A stretch of 64,000 nucleotides of DNA from an uncultured Rhizobiaceae group bacterium (GCA_937930635.1 CALHCF010000012.1:1-64000), one strand, 5' to 3'. Counted from the first letter of the stretch, positions 1-7,872 are shown. Notes: generated by a model not told the origin, from the sequence alone. Numbers and translations: made by a program.

Positions 1-2
1 TC

Positions 3-611
3 GCCTTCATGCCGCTACGTTTTGACGGCACGTTTGGAGAATACCTCAGCCGCAGCACTCTGAAACGCAACCTGCTGAAAGAGTACATTGGCAAAAAGCT
101 TTGGCGCACAGACACTCTCGTTCATCACTGCAAAACCAATCCAAGCTGGTTTTGGTGGTCGCACTTCCTGAGATTGCCAACTGATGCGTTGAGTTTGACG
201 GATCGGTGGGCAAAGGATGTGGGTCTCATCAATGGAGTTACCATCCCACTTTCTCGTTTGGGCTTCTATCGATCTGGTATCAGCTTAGTAGGTGCCGCTG
301 ATGATGATGGGAATGATCTTGAACGGCGCGTTCATGCTCAAAGAGAAGAACTGACAGAACTGGTTCATCTGTATCAGGGATATCTCAACACCCCAAATTT
401 AGCGATTGACCACTATCGGCTTAGTCCTCAGCATCAAGAGATCCTTCGGATCACGGCACATGAACAATCGATCAAGATGACTGCTAAACACCTTGGATTA
501 TCGAAAGCCAGAGTCCGGAAGCTTCGCGGTCAGATCATGAAGCGTTTCAAGGCAGACAACATGACCGGTGTCGTGAGTAAAGCGACAGCGCTCGGCCTTG
601 TGTCGCTGTGA
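3..611 (+). CDS. LuxR-family transcriptional regulator, 5' truncated by window edge
   Basis: This is a quorum-sensing type regulator, expected to bind DNA in the cytoplasm in response to a small signal. The frame is still open at base 3, so the true start probably lies before the window; the first ATG is at 9. The middle part (WAKDVGLINGVTIPLSR, then GISLVGA) resembles the autoinducer-binding domain. The last 65 residues are a LuxR-type helix-turn-helix, beginning LSPQHQEILR and containing AKHLGLSKARVRKLR. About 200 residues are visible against roughly 240 for the family. No acyl-homoserine-lactone synthase is seen nearby, so it may be a solo receptor, although a synthase could lie upstream. 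A hairpin with a short T run follows the stop. Confidence 0.8.
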   Translation, partial: AFMPLRFDGTFGEYLSRSTLKRNLLKEYIGKKLWRTDTLVHHCKTNPSWFWWSHFLRLPTDALSLTDRWAKDVGLINGVTIPLSRLGFYRSGISLVGAADDDGNDLERRVHAQREELTELVHLYQGYLNTPNLAIDHYRLSPQHQEILRITAHEQSIKMTAKHLGLSKARVRKLRGQIMKRFKADNMTGVVSKATALGLVSL

Positions 612-616
612 AAATC

Positions 617-650
617 AGAAACACCATCGGACCACCGGTGGTGTTTTCTA
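617..650 (+). terminator. Probable terminator after the LuxR-type gene
   Basis: The arms AAACACCA (619-626) and TGGTGTTT (639-646) form an 8-bp stem with a 12-base loop, and the right arm runs into TTTTCTA. It starts eight bases after the LuxR stop codon and could also serve the leftward gene ending at 658. Confidence 0.5.
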
Positions 651-657
651 GTCCTTG

Positions 658-921
658 TTACGCATCTTCGGACGGAGCGAACCGTTTTAGCCACGCAAGC
701 GCCCTCTGACGATCTTGATAGGCGCACTCCTCATGGTCTCCAGTACTGAACGTCACCCTGACCTGAATACGATGCAGTGGTGTGTCAGGATCATCAACTG
801 TATCAGATGCCGATGCCACATACTCATAAACTGCCTTGTAGTCTTCAAATCGCTCCACCCATTGTCCGTAGGTTTTGATTGCGGCGTATTGAGCTACCCG
901 CAGCGGTTTTAGGTCATTCAT
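658..921 (-). CDS. Hypothetical protein, uncertain start
   Basis: I do not recognise this gene. The reading frame continues upstream to 1347, but the part beyond about 1110 runs into the Y-family polymerase gene on the other strand and is unlikely to be coding. I chose the ATG at 921, giving 87 residues beginning MNDLKPLRVAQ. A GTG at 936 in the same frame is an alternative, and the residues just upstream also look protein-like, so the true start could be further back. The product is rich in Tyr, Trp and charged residues, with no signal peptide or membrane segment. It lies between the LuxR-type gene and the polymerase module and may belong to the same accessory region. Confidence 0.4.
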   Translation of the reverse strand: MNDLKPLRVAQYAAIKTYGQWVERFEDYKAVYEYVASASDTVDDPDTPLHRIQVRVTFSTGDHEECAYQDRQRALAWLKRFAPSEDA

Positions 922-1159
922 ATTCCAGAATTGTACCACACCTCCCCAAAACGTTCCCTGCGCCAATTCAGCCAACCAGACCAGTCGGTCACCCGCAGGG
1001 CCGGAACGAACGTGGTGGACGGCGCAGCCGTTGAGGGACTGGGCTGGATGGCTATCCTTGATACTGGTTTGGGTATTTATTCCTGAATTGCAGAATTCTT
1101 GATTGACTTGAATGTGATTATGTTCCCAGTTTGTTCTCCTGACATTTGGAGAACTCCCT

Positions 1160-2419
1160 GTGCGCAAACCCACCACCATTGAGTGCCTGTATCTGGACTT
1201 TGATGGCTTCTTTGCCTCGGTGGAACAACAGGCCCGCCCTAAGCTGCGGGGAAAGCCGGTGGGGATCATTCCGTTTGAAGGAACCGAGCATACCTGTGTG
1301 ATTGCCTGCTCCAAGGAAGCCAAGGCACGGGGATGCTCCAACATCATGACCTATGCTGAGGCTAAGGCGAAGTGTCCTGATATTATTCTTCAACCACAGT
1401 CACCTGATCTGTACCGGCGGGCGCATCATGCGCTGATTGCTGAGATCAGCACGGTACTGCCAATAGAAGCGGTGAAGTCGATAGATGAGATCACCTGCCG
1501 CCTTGATACTGGGCAGCAGCATGATCCTGAAGGCTTAGCTGTCCGCATCAAGGATCGGATTGCACGGTATGTGGGTCAATACATCACTTGCTCCATAGGC
1601 TTTGCCCCTAATCGGCAATTGGCCAAGATTGCGGGGAAACAGAACAAGCCGGATGGTGTGACCATCTGGCATCCAAACGATATCCCGCACGTTCTCAATG
1701 ATGTCCCCTTTGCTGAGGTTGGTGGCATTGGCCATCGCATGGAACGCCGGTTACGAGCGGCTGGTATTACATCCATGTCGGAGCTGCTGGCTTGTTCTCC
1801 CAAGCAGCTGCGCAAGATATGGCGCAGTGTGACGGGAGAGCGGTTGTGGTACGCGCTTCATGGCTACGCCATTCAAGCGCAGAAATCACAACGGGGCATG
1901 TTTGGTCATGCCCGTGTGTTGCCGCCTGAGCTGCGCCAACGCGATCACGTCAAGCCAGTGGCGCGTATGTTGGTGATCAAAGCCGCCCGACGCATGCGCA
2001 AAGCTGGATACTATGCCAGTCGCCTTTGGTTGGGGTGTGAGTATCGCAGTGATCAACGCGATCATGGATACAGCGATAGTTTGAGCCTGCCCATCGTGTC
2101 TGATGATCATGCCTGTCTGACAGGACTGAACACCCTGTGGCAGCGGTTGTGCCAACGTCTCTCGTCCCACACCCGCATTGTTCGTGTAGGCATCACTCTT
2201 GGGGAACTCTCCAACGCCAACGAACGGCAGCTGGACTTTCTTCTCAATGATGATGCTGACCGCCGCCGCTGGGAACAGGTCAGTCATGCCGTTGATCATC
2301 TCAACGCCGAATACAGCAAATCACTGGTGACCCTTGGCCCATGGCAACCTCCTGCAGGCGGGCATCTAGGCGGCAAGATATCATACACACGCATCCCCAA
2401 AGCGGAGGACTTCTGGTGA
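1160..2419 (+). CDS. Y-family DNA polymerase (translesion type)
   Basis: A 419-residue polymerase of the DinB/UmuC superfamily, which copies past damaged bases with low fidelity. The N-terminus carries the metal-binding motif YLDFDGFFASVEQ (Asp13, Asp15), and the second acidic motif SIDE is at Asp109-Glu110. Helix-hairpin-helix and little-finger regions follow (VGGIGHRMERRLRAAGI). The start is a GTG preceded by GGAG at good spacing. Family knowledge: such proteins are error-prone and usually damage-induced; I see no clear LexA box. The stop overlaps the GTG of the next gene by four bases (GTGA), so the two are translationally coupled. It is divergent from standard chromosomal DinB, and similar pairs occur on plasmids and islands, so horizontal acquisition is plausible but unproven. 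Confidence 0.88.
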   Translation: MRKPTTIECLYLDFDGFFASVEQQARPKLRGKPVGIIPFEGTEHTCVIACSKEAKARGCSNIMTYAEAKAKCPDIILQPQSPDLYRRAHHALIAEISTVLPIEAVKSIDEITCRLDTGQQHDPEGLAVRIKDRIARYVGQYITCSIGFAPNRQLAKIAGKQNKPDGVTIWHPNDIPHVLNDVPFAEVGGIGHRMERRLRAAGITSMSELLACSPKQLRKIWRSVTGERLWYALHGYAIQAQKSQRGMFGHARVLPPELRQRDHVKPVARMLVIKAARRMRKAGYYASRLWLGCEYRSDQRDHGYSDSLSLPIVSDDHACLTGLNTLWQRLCQRLSSHTRIVRVGITLGELSNANERQLDFLLNDDADRRRWEQVSHAVDHLNAEYSKSLVTLGPWQPPAGGHLGGKISYTRIPKAEDFW

Positions 2420-2667
2420 GTTGGAAAACTGAAATACAGCTGATGGATCTCAACCAATCGCAACGCCTTGAAGTCACCTGCACCGTCTGCGGCCACTCCC
2501 GTTACGAAAACTCCTACCGCCTCGTGCGCCGGTATGGCTTTGGGTTTGAATATCTTGACGAAGTGGAACGCCTGCTTGTCTGCGGACAACAAGGTTGCTT
2601 GGGAACCGTGCGACTGGCTCTATCCACCGAGGAGGAAACCGAAGGGTTTGTGGGTGGGTTGGCGTAA
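2416..2667 (+). CDS. Small zinc-ribbon-like protein coupled to the Y-family polymerase
   Basis: An 83-residue protein whose GTG start overlaps the polymerase stop in the sequence GTGA. A longer frame from 2341 exists, but it lies inside the polymerase gene. It carries CTVCGHSRYE near residue 20 and CGQQGCLG near residue 58, so two cysteine pairs could hold a zinc ion in a ribbon fold. No enzymatic motif is visible. Tight coupling suggests it works with the polymerase, perhaps as an accessory or DNA-binding factor. That role is inference; the zinc site is inferred from cysteine spacing only. Confidence 0.7.
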   Translation: MSWKTEIQLMDLNQSQRLEVTCTVCGHSRYENSYRLVRRYGFGFEYLDEVERLLVCGQQGCLGTVRLALSTEEETEGFVGGLA

Positions 2668-2905
2668 ATGGGGGAAACCAGACGTTCGGGAAAACTAAGC
2701 TGGTAACCACAAATCACAGAAACGGACGTGCAGTATGTTTCTTGCGATAGCTTCACAGCAAAACGGCTGGAAATTTTTTCCAGAGTTCGCCGCTAAGTAC
2801 TCGGTTTTTGAGTTAACAAAGCTGCGGGCACTATGCCGTTGCCCCCAGCAATTGCACAGAACCATTCGTCGAGGATTACCTTGGAAGTGATCGAGCGATC
2901 GTGGG

Positions 2906-2925
2906 CACTCAATTAAAATTGAGTG
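2906..2925. repeat. Perfect inverted repeat at the end of the Hxs operon
   Basis: CACTCAATT (2906-2914) and AATTGAGTG (2917-2925) form a perfect 9-bp palindrome with a 2-base centre, spanning the stop codon of the peroxidase gene. There is no T run after it in the direction of transcription, so it could be a weak terminator, an RNA-stability element or a protein site. A second short palindrome (GATCGAGCGATC, 2889-2900) lies next to it. Confidence 0.45.
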
Positions 2926-4120
2926 TTTTGAGAAACGAAACCAAATTTTGAACTTCCTCTTTGGTCAAACTGGGCACTTCAAACGAATTACGTGACCAGG
3001 CCTTAAGCGCTTTGTAAAACTCGATCCGTCTGTTCTGTTGCTCGGGATAGCCGCTGGCTCGCAGAGGGTCAAAATGTGCTACGATCGCTTGTGCCAAACT
3101 CTGGGCTGAACCTGAGTGAAAATATGGACCAGTTTCTGAAACGTTGTACAAAGGTGGTGTTCGAACCTTGAACAGGTCTTCCGGATCGAATGTAGTGTTG
3201 TAGCGCCCGAAATCCTGACCAAAACCATTCTTGCCAAATCCTGCAATTGCAAAAGGTACTGTATAAAATTTCTGGTCGGTGAACATTGCCCCTGAATGAC
3301 AGGCAAAGCAGCGTCCTTTGCCAAAAAAAATTAGTCCACCAGAGATCTCGCTTTGAGACAGCATTCCGCCTCCAAACACGAACTTGTGGAATCGAGTTTC
3401 CTTGATGCGAAATTTGTCTCGAATATGTTCTGCTATAGCTGCCGGAAACATTGAGAACTTTATGTCAATTCGCTCCACATCGAATGCCCTTGAAATCTCA
3501 TTTGACAGCGTATCATCCTTGAGCAACCGAACTAGCAAGTCATCGAAGACCTTGTTCGCCGACGCAGCAGTTTCAGTTTTTAAGTCATTGATATCACCAT
3601 CCTCTCGCACCATTTCGCGAAGCTCAACAAATGGCAGGTGAGCGGCAACTTTGAGCGGATCGTCGGACGGTGGGTTGGTGCCAAACTGACTGACAATGCC
3701 TTGATCAGTCCGTACAACTTTGCCGTCCCAGAAGAATGTATCGAAACCAATCGAGCCCCTTCCCCACAAAGGTAGGGTGTTACGTGGAACGATTACGCCA
3801 CCGGAGTCCATTCGTTTGAGACCAAAGCCTTTTCCACCAACACCGATAGCGTTTGGCAGGCCGTCAGCAGAAGAAAACTCGTCACGATGGCAGGTTTGAC
3901 ATGACGTGTCTCCGTTGAAGCTTAGTCGTTCGTCTTTGAAGAGCTTCTCTCCAAGCTTGCTCTTTTTCGAATTTATTGTACCGACCATTTGATTTGGAGG
4001 GATCAAGCCATTCTCGAGGGCGCGCTTCCTCAACAACTCCGTTCGCATATCGGCAGAAGCCGGAATAATCGTGACTAACAAGCCGATGAACACGCCGATA
4101 AATCTAATATTGAAACTCAT
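2909..4120 (-). CDS. MauG-like di-heme cytochrome c peroxidase of the Hxs system
   Basis: A 403-residue exported di-heme protein of the bacterial cytochrome c peroxidase/MauG superfamily. The start at 4120 gives a clean signal peptide (MSFNIRFIGVFIGLLV, ending near ASA) and is preceded by GAGG; a start at 4162 would lie inside the upstream gene. Two heme-binding motifs are present: CQTCH (Cys74, Cys77, His78) and CFACH (Cys271, Cys274, His275). Family knowledge: MauG oxidises tryptophan residues of a partner protein, and a MauG-like protein is a known associate of some His-Xaa-Ser loci. The start overlaps the preceding gene by 17 bases, so it is translated with the hxs genes. I infer that it oxidises HxsA or another product of the cluster in the periplasm. 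A simple peroxide-detoxifying role is the alternative. Confidence 0.85.
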   Translation of the reverse strand: MSFNIRFIGVFIGLLVTIIPASADMRTELLRKRALENGLIPPNQMVGTINSKKSKLGEKLFKDERLSFNGDTSCQTCHRDEFSSADGLPNAIGVGGKGFGLKRMDSGGVIVPRNTLPLWGRGSIGFDTFFWDGKVVRTDQGIVSQFGTNPPSDDPLKVAAHLPFVELREMVREDGDINDLKTETAASANKVFDDLLVRLLKDDTLSNEISRAFDVERIDIKFSMFPAAIAEHIRDKFRIKETRFHKFVFGGGMLSQSEISGGLIFFGKGRCFACHSGAMFTDQKFYTVPFAIAGFGKNGFGQDFGRYNTTFDPEDLFKVRTPPLYNVSETGPYFHSGSAQSLAQAIVAHFDPLRASGYPEQQNRRIEFYKALKAWSRNSFEVPSLTKEEVQNLVSFLKTLNFN

Positions 4121-4499
4121 GAACCTCGACCACCTTTTTGAGCGACCCGGCATTGGCTTCAATCGCCTTCAGAGCAAGTTCAGAAAGGTCATTGTCTGAT
4201 AGACCCCATCTCAGCAGTTTCTTACGCTTTAAGTCGTAAGGCTGGCAATCTAGTAGCCCTAGTTCCGCAGCTTTTAGCTCAGTTACCGCAATTTTGGTTG
4301 GTCTGAGCACAACACGTTGCTTGGCAATAAGGTGCGACTTCATTGCTGAATCACACGCATGAACAAGCCGGGCATAACCCTCTGCATTGATCATCACGAC
4401 AGCCTCTTTCCAGAGTGGCTTTGAAAAAGCGCCAACCGCAATGCCAACGACGAAAACACCGACAAATTTCAGACTACTTGACCACGAGACCGAATGCAC
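4104..4499 (-). CDS. Small His-Xaa-Ser system membrane protein (TIGR03982-like)
   Basis: A 131-residue protein with one N-terminal membrane helix (LKFVGVFVVGIAVGAF) and a soluble remainder rich in Lys and Leu. Two cysteines (in HACDSAM and LLDCQPY) are the notable residues. Its position between hxsA and the peroxidase, together with its size, matches a small conserved companion of His-Xaa-Ser loci known to me as the TIGR03982 family; I assign this from recall and context, not a search. The start is a GTG at 4499, preceded by GGAG and overlapping hxsA by 26 bases. Its function is unknown. A membrane anchor or chaperone for HxsA maturation would fit. Confidence 0.65.
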   Translation of the reverse strand: MHSVSWSSSLKFVGVFVVGIAVGAFSKPLWKEAVVMINAEGYARLVHACDSAMKSHLIAKQRVVLRPTKIAVTELKAAELGLLDCQPYDLKRKKLLRWGLSDNDLSELALKAIEANAGSLKKVVEVHEFQY

Positions 4500-5061
4500 T
4501 TTGCATCTCCGGGGTTACGGTTCCTGTCACTTTGTAACCAGAATCAGCTTGGTATTTAGAGATCGCGACCTTGAGTTGGGGACCCATGATCCCGTCAATG
4601 GCCCCATTGTAATAGCCAAATGCCTGAAGTCCGATTTGCAGTTTCTTTAGTAGTTCGATGAACTGCACCGTATTCCCCTTGAGCGGTTTAGGTTTACGGG
4701 TGAGGGCCGGGGAACTCGGCAGAATTGATGTGTTCGGAGTTGTTCGCGGGTTTCGCGTCGTCGGAGAAATCAATCTAGTAGCAGGTGGTGTGTATACACG
4801 TGAGGGACTTGGAGCCCGCGGCACGGCGGTTCTATAACCACCGCCTGAACTGGAGCGATGGCTACCATGGCTTCCATGACTGCTATGTGACCGGTGCGCC
4901 GCCATCGTGTAGGCATCGGTTGCGCCAACGATGCTGATGAGTGAGCGTTTTGGCGAATTAGAGAGGTCATCTGTAGGTTCAATGGCGCTTTCCACTGGAG
5001 AGCCATCCAATGCCAAGCCTGCTGCAATTAACGACGGTACTGCAAAAGCTCTCTTTTTCAT
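4474..5061 (-). CDS. hxsA: His-Xaa-Ser repeat protein HxsA (putative modification substrate)
   Basis: A 195-residue protein with an N-terminal hydrophobic export-like segment (MKKRAFAVPSLIAAGLA). At residues 56-70 it has five consecutive His-Xaa-Ser triplets (HRS, HSS, HGS, HGS, HRS). A Pro/Thr/Ser-rich linker follows, and then a C-terminal peptidoglycan-binding type 1 domain (LQIGLQAFGYYNGAIDGIMG onward). This order is that of HxsA, the defining protein of the His-Xaa-Ser system. Family knowledge: HxsA always occurs with the paired radical SAM proteins HxsB and HxsC and is thought to be their substrate; the chemistry is unknown. The ATG at 5061 overlaps the hxsC stop (ATGA); an ATG further upstream lies within hxsC. 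I infer export and anchoring to the cell wall through the C-terminal domain. Confidence 0.88.
   Translation of the reverse strand: MKKRAFAVPSLIAAGLALDGSPVESAIEPTDDLSNSPKRSLISIVGATDAYTMAAHRSHSSHGSHGSHRSSSGGGYRTAVPRAPSPSRVYTPPATRLISPTTRNPRTTPNTSILPSSPALTRKPKPLKGNTVQFIELLKKLQIGLQAFGYYNGAIDGIMGPQLKVAISKYQADSGYKVTGTVTPEMQSAFGLVVK
4852..4896 (-). other. HxS repeat block of HxsA (likely modified core)
   Basis: Fifteen codons encode five uninterrupted His-Xaa-Ser triplets, residues 56-70 of HxsA, preceded by YTMAA and followed by SSGGG. The short, low-complexity character and the flanking Ser/Gly residues make it the best candidate for the segment acted on by HxsB/HxsC. That it is modified is inference. 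Confidence 0.7.
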
Positions 5062-6146
5062 TGGGCAACTATTCCTGCAAAACCCCTTTGATGATCGTAC
5101 CACTCAAAGAAGCCGCCGCAAGAGGACTTGATGGAACAACCTTGGCATTCGTCAAGATATTTCGTTTTCCAGTCAGAAATCGAAGGGACAGCGTAATCGC
5201 GATACCCAGCCGGCACAGTGCAGAGAGGAAAATTGTAGAGATAGATTTGCAACCCCATTTCGACCGATTTGTTGATGGCAAATGCGATTTGGTTAAAGTC
5301 CTTTGAATGGTCAAAAAATACTGAATCCCAGTTCATTCGCGCGTAGCCAATACTCTCCAGCTGCATGATCGACCAAAACTCGGCATGGCGGAGGTGACGA
5401 GTTAGAAATCGAGCCAGTGATGGTAGCGTTTCGACATTGTTGTCGAGCAGAACTGTACGAAGTTCGACCCGGACCGGAGAGCGCATTAGAATTGTGAACG
5501 AGACCTTGAGCCTCTCGAGTGCGCCTTCCTTTCCTACTATTTCGTCATGGACCTCTGCTCGATCCGAATAGACCGGAATGGCCCACAAGACGTTTTTTAC
5601 CCAAGGTTGATTTAAGAAAGTTAGATCGTCTTCCGTGAAATGCTGTGCGTTGGTCAGAACGTGAAACTGTATGTCCGGCCTGTTGCGATGGACTTCTGCA
5701 ATCATCTCAAACAGTTGTTCTTTGTACAGTGTTGGCTCGCCACCTGATATGCCGATCACGGCATCCTTGGGCGCTAATAGAGCTGCTTGAATAAATGTCG
5801 GGAAGAGATCCACATGATGTTTTTTCGGCGGCTGTGAACACATGACACAAAGCTGGTCGCACTGCTCTGTGATCAAAAACGTGTTGTGCGGCGAGCTTGC
5901 CCGAATCAAGCGGTGAGCAATATTTCTGGACGGTTCCACCAGCAACACATCACCTGAACAATCCTTGAGCGCCAGATCGGGCAAGCGAACGATTCCTTCA
6001 CACAAAAGGAAGCAAGTTCCGCCATCCGCATGCGGATGAATTTCACGGTCGTACTCAGTGCTACATTGCCCATGAGCCGATAAGCGAACTAGGAAGTCGT
6101 CTTCTATCTCATCTGAGCACAACGCACGAACCCTAAGAGGTATCAT
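5058..6146 (-). CDS. hxsC: Radical SAM protein HxsC
   Basis: A 362-residue radical SAM enzyme. The cluster-binding motif CDQLCVMC gives Cys96, Cys100 and Cys103, unusually far into the protein, which leaves about 90 N-terminal residues for another role. A glycine-rich SAM-binding segment (GISGGEPTLY) follows. The C-terminus carries CQGCSIKSSCGGFFEW, a short SPASM-like cysteine cluster that may bind a second iron-sulfur centre. This layout and the neighbours match HxsC. It starts at 6146 in an ATGA overlap with hxsB and ends in another with hxsA, so the stoichiometry of all three is probably tied. Family knowledge: HxsB and HxsC always occur as a pair. I infer that both act on HxsA in the cytoplasm before export. 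Confidence 0.88.
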   Translation of the reverse strand: MIPLRVRALCSDEIEDDFLVRLSAHGQCSTEYDREIHPHADGGTCFLLCEGIVRLPDLALKDCSGDVLLVEPSRNIAHRLIRASSPHNTFLITEQCDQLCVMCSQPPKKHHVDLFPTFIQAALLAPKDAVIGISGGEPTLYKEQLFEMIAEVHRNRPDIQFHVLTNAQHFTEDDLTFLNQPWVKNVLWAIPVYSDRAEVHDEIVGKEGALERLKVSFTILMRSPVRVELRTVLLDNNVETLPSLARFLTRHLRHAEFWSIMQLESIGYARMNWDSVFFDHSKDFNQIAFAINKSVEMGLQIYLYNFPLCTVPAGYRDYAVPSISDWKTKYLDECQGCSIKSSCGGFFEWYDHQRGFAGIVAQ

Positions 6147-7555
6147 GGTGCACCAAGTCCGCGTTCTATCGTGCCTTTGGGAACACCCAGCCACTTGGCA
6201 TAGGCAATCCTTGCTTTTGGTGAGTCGCTGCTCAAGTCGGATGCTATACGATCAAAGATGGCTAGATGCCGTTTGCAGAACCAAGACTCACTTTTGATGA
6301 TATCTGTCCTACCATAGCGTGAGAGGTCATCGACAAGATCTATTCCGCAGCAAGATTGGTAAGGGCAATGAATGCATTCTTCATGAAACGAATTGATCGC
6401 GCTTTCATTCAGTTGTTCCAGCTTTGAAAAATCCAATCCTTTGGTGACGTGTCCAACTGAGAGATCCACTTGTCCTATTCGTGTTAGCATCCGGGATTCG
6501 TCCGTCGGATAGAATGCCCCGTCGTAGTCGATCACCAAATAGTCCTTGCCGAAATAATTGGGATTGCGCAGATCGACGTGATGATCTTCGCCAGCGTGCA
6601 AAAAACGCTTTAGACAGAGAGTGAAATAGAATTCCACCATCAGCTCAGAATTTTCGTTTGCTCTCTCAATTAGGGTGTCGATGAAACTGAAATACAATTT
6701 GTTCCACGATTCAAACGCATCCCTAGAAGAGGAAAATGTTTTTCGGGCAAATCCCTGATAGTTGACCGGTCGAAGGTAGATCGAGTTTAGACCAAGAGAA
6801 CTGTAGGCGCTGATAAGGTCCTCCAAATTAGCATCACCGGTCGGGTCGATGGTTGGCAGCGCGGAGACTTTTCCTTTTGGGGAGCGATCAACCAGTTTTT
6901 GAATGTTGTTGAAAAACTCTTCGGTTCGGCCCTTGCTTTTGGTTCTGTGTTCTTGATGGGCAGTCCAGTCCCCGTCAAGAGACGTGCTTACAAAAACATC
7001 TTCATGGTCCAAGAATCCCAGAACGTCCGGCCTCAGATCTTGGAGATTTGTGCATACAATGAACTCACAGCTGTCGAATTGTTTGCGGCAATGACCTGCA
7101 ATGCGTTCCAGGAGATCCACCCTCAGGGTGGGTTCTCCTCCTTGAAACTCGATTTTGATCCGTTTGGTTTCAAGCCCATCCAAATATCGAAGCACGTGGG
7201 AGAGGGTTTCGTCGTTCCAGTCGTAACCTTGAGCTTTTTTGTTTACACGTGAGACTTGGCAGTAACTGCAGGCAAGGTCGCACCTCAATGTCGGAACAAG
7301 TATAAGATAATTGGTCGTTTGAGCCTGTGCCATGCGCAATGCGTACCGGCGAAGAAATGAAACACCATTGAAACTCTTCAGGTCCGTCGCTGCGAGTCCA
7401 TTTTCATTCAGAAAGCCCCAATCTCTGTTCGTGAGATTTTCTGTCGCGTAACGATCAAGGAATTTTTCATCTCCAAAAAATTGATCCCCCGCGTCGTTCG
7501 CGAACACAAAGCGATCAGTTGCAATTTCGCGGAATTTAAGAGGGAAGTCGATCAT
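6143..7555 (-). CDS. hxsB: Radical SAM/SPASM-like protein HxsB
   Basis: A 470-residue radical SAM enzyme with the motif CDLACSYC (Cys92, Cys96, Cys99) and the SAM-contacting sequence FQGGEPTL at 137-144. The C-terminal region has further cysteines at 394, 397, 402, 403 and 427 (CIHCPYQSCC), consistent with a SPASM or twitch extension holding auxiliary clusters, as in peptide-modifying enzymes such as anaerobic sulfatase maturases. About 90 residues precede the core. It overlaps hxsD upstream and hxsC downstream by four bases each. The closeness in layout to known RiPP-maturing enzymes makes a peptide substrate likely; HxsA is the obvious candidate by context. Confidence 0.9.
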   Translation of the reverse strand: MIDFPLKFREIATDRFVFANDAGDQFFGDEKFLDRYATENLTNRDWGFLNENGLAATDLKSFNGVSFLRRYALRMAQAQTTNYLILVPTLRCDLACSYCQVSRVNKKAQGYDWNDETLSHVLRYLDGLETKRIKIEFQGGEPTLRVDLLERIAGHCRKQFDSCEFIVCTNLQDLRPDVLGFLDHEDVFVSTSLDGDWTAHQEHRTKSKGRTEEFFNNIQKLVDRSPKGKVSALPTIDPTGDANLEDLISAYSSLGLNSIYLRPVNYQGFARKTFSSSRDAFESWNKLYFSFIDTLIERANENSELMVEFYFTLCLKRFLHAGEDHHVDLRNPNYFGKDYLVIDYDGAFYPTDESRMLTRIGQVDLSVGHVTKGLDFSKLEQLNESAINSFHEECIHCPYQSCCGIDLVDDLSRYGRTDIIKSESWFCKRHLAIFDRIASDLSSDSPKARIAYAKWLGVPKGTIERGLGAP

Positions 7556-7836
7556 TTCTCTACCAGAGCTCGGACAATGCCTCTGCGCATATCGAGTGTT
7601 TCCTGATAGATCTTTTCTCGATAGAGGCAGTGTCGAAATTCTTTGGCGATCTGCAAGTTGTCCAAGCCTTGATCCTTTGAAATCCGAACATCATCCCCCA
7701 GAATGGAGATACTGCAACTGGGATAAACAACCAAAAACCTTATTTTAGCCGCTGCTGTATAAGGCAAAAAAGAGGGGTCAATCTCGATGTCTATATAATC
7801 CTTTAAAGATCGATTTATTGCACCGTCAATATCCAT
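7552..7836 (-). CDS. hxsD: His-Xaa-Ser system protein HxsD
   Basis: A 94-residue soluble protein without signal peptide or membrane segment, first gene of the hxs operon. The C-terminal part (EFRHCLYREKIYQETLDMR) resembles the conserved segment of HxsD, a small protein found only with HxsA, B and C. I chose the ATG at 7836 because AGAGGAG precedes it at good spacing; an ATG at 7854 is possible. Its stop overlaps the hxsB start (ATGA). Function is unknown. Its size and position recall the small recognition or chaperone proteins that hold precursor peptides for radical SAM enzymes in other pathways, but no such fold can be seen from the sequence alone. Confidence 0.8.
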   Translation of the reverse strand: MDIDGAINRSLKDYIDIEIDPSFLPYTAAAKIRFLVVYPSCSISILGDDVRISKDQGLDNLQIAKEFRHCLYREKIYQETLDMRRGIVRALVEK

Positions 7837-7872
7837 GAGCACTCCTCTGGCCATTGTAGAAGTAATTTTGTA

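Noticed and set aside
3-611. LuxR-type gene as part of a complete quorum-sensing pair
   Set aside because: No acyl-homoserine-lactone synthase is present in the window; the upstream side is not visible.
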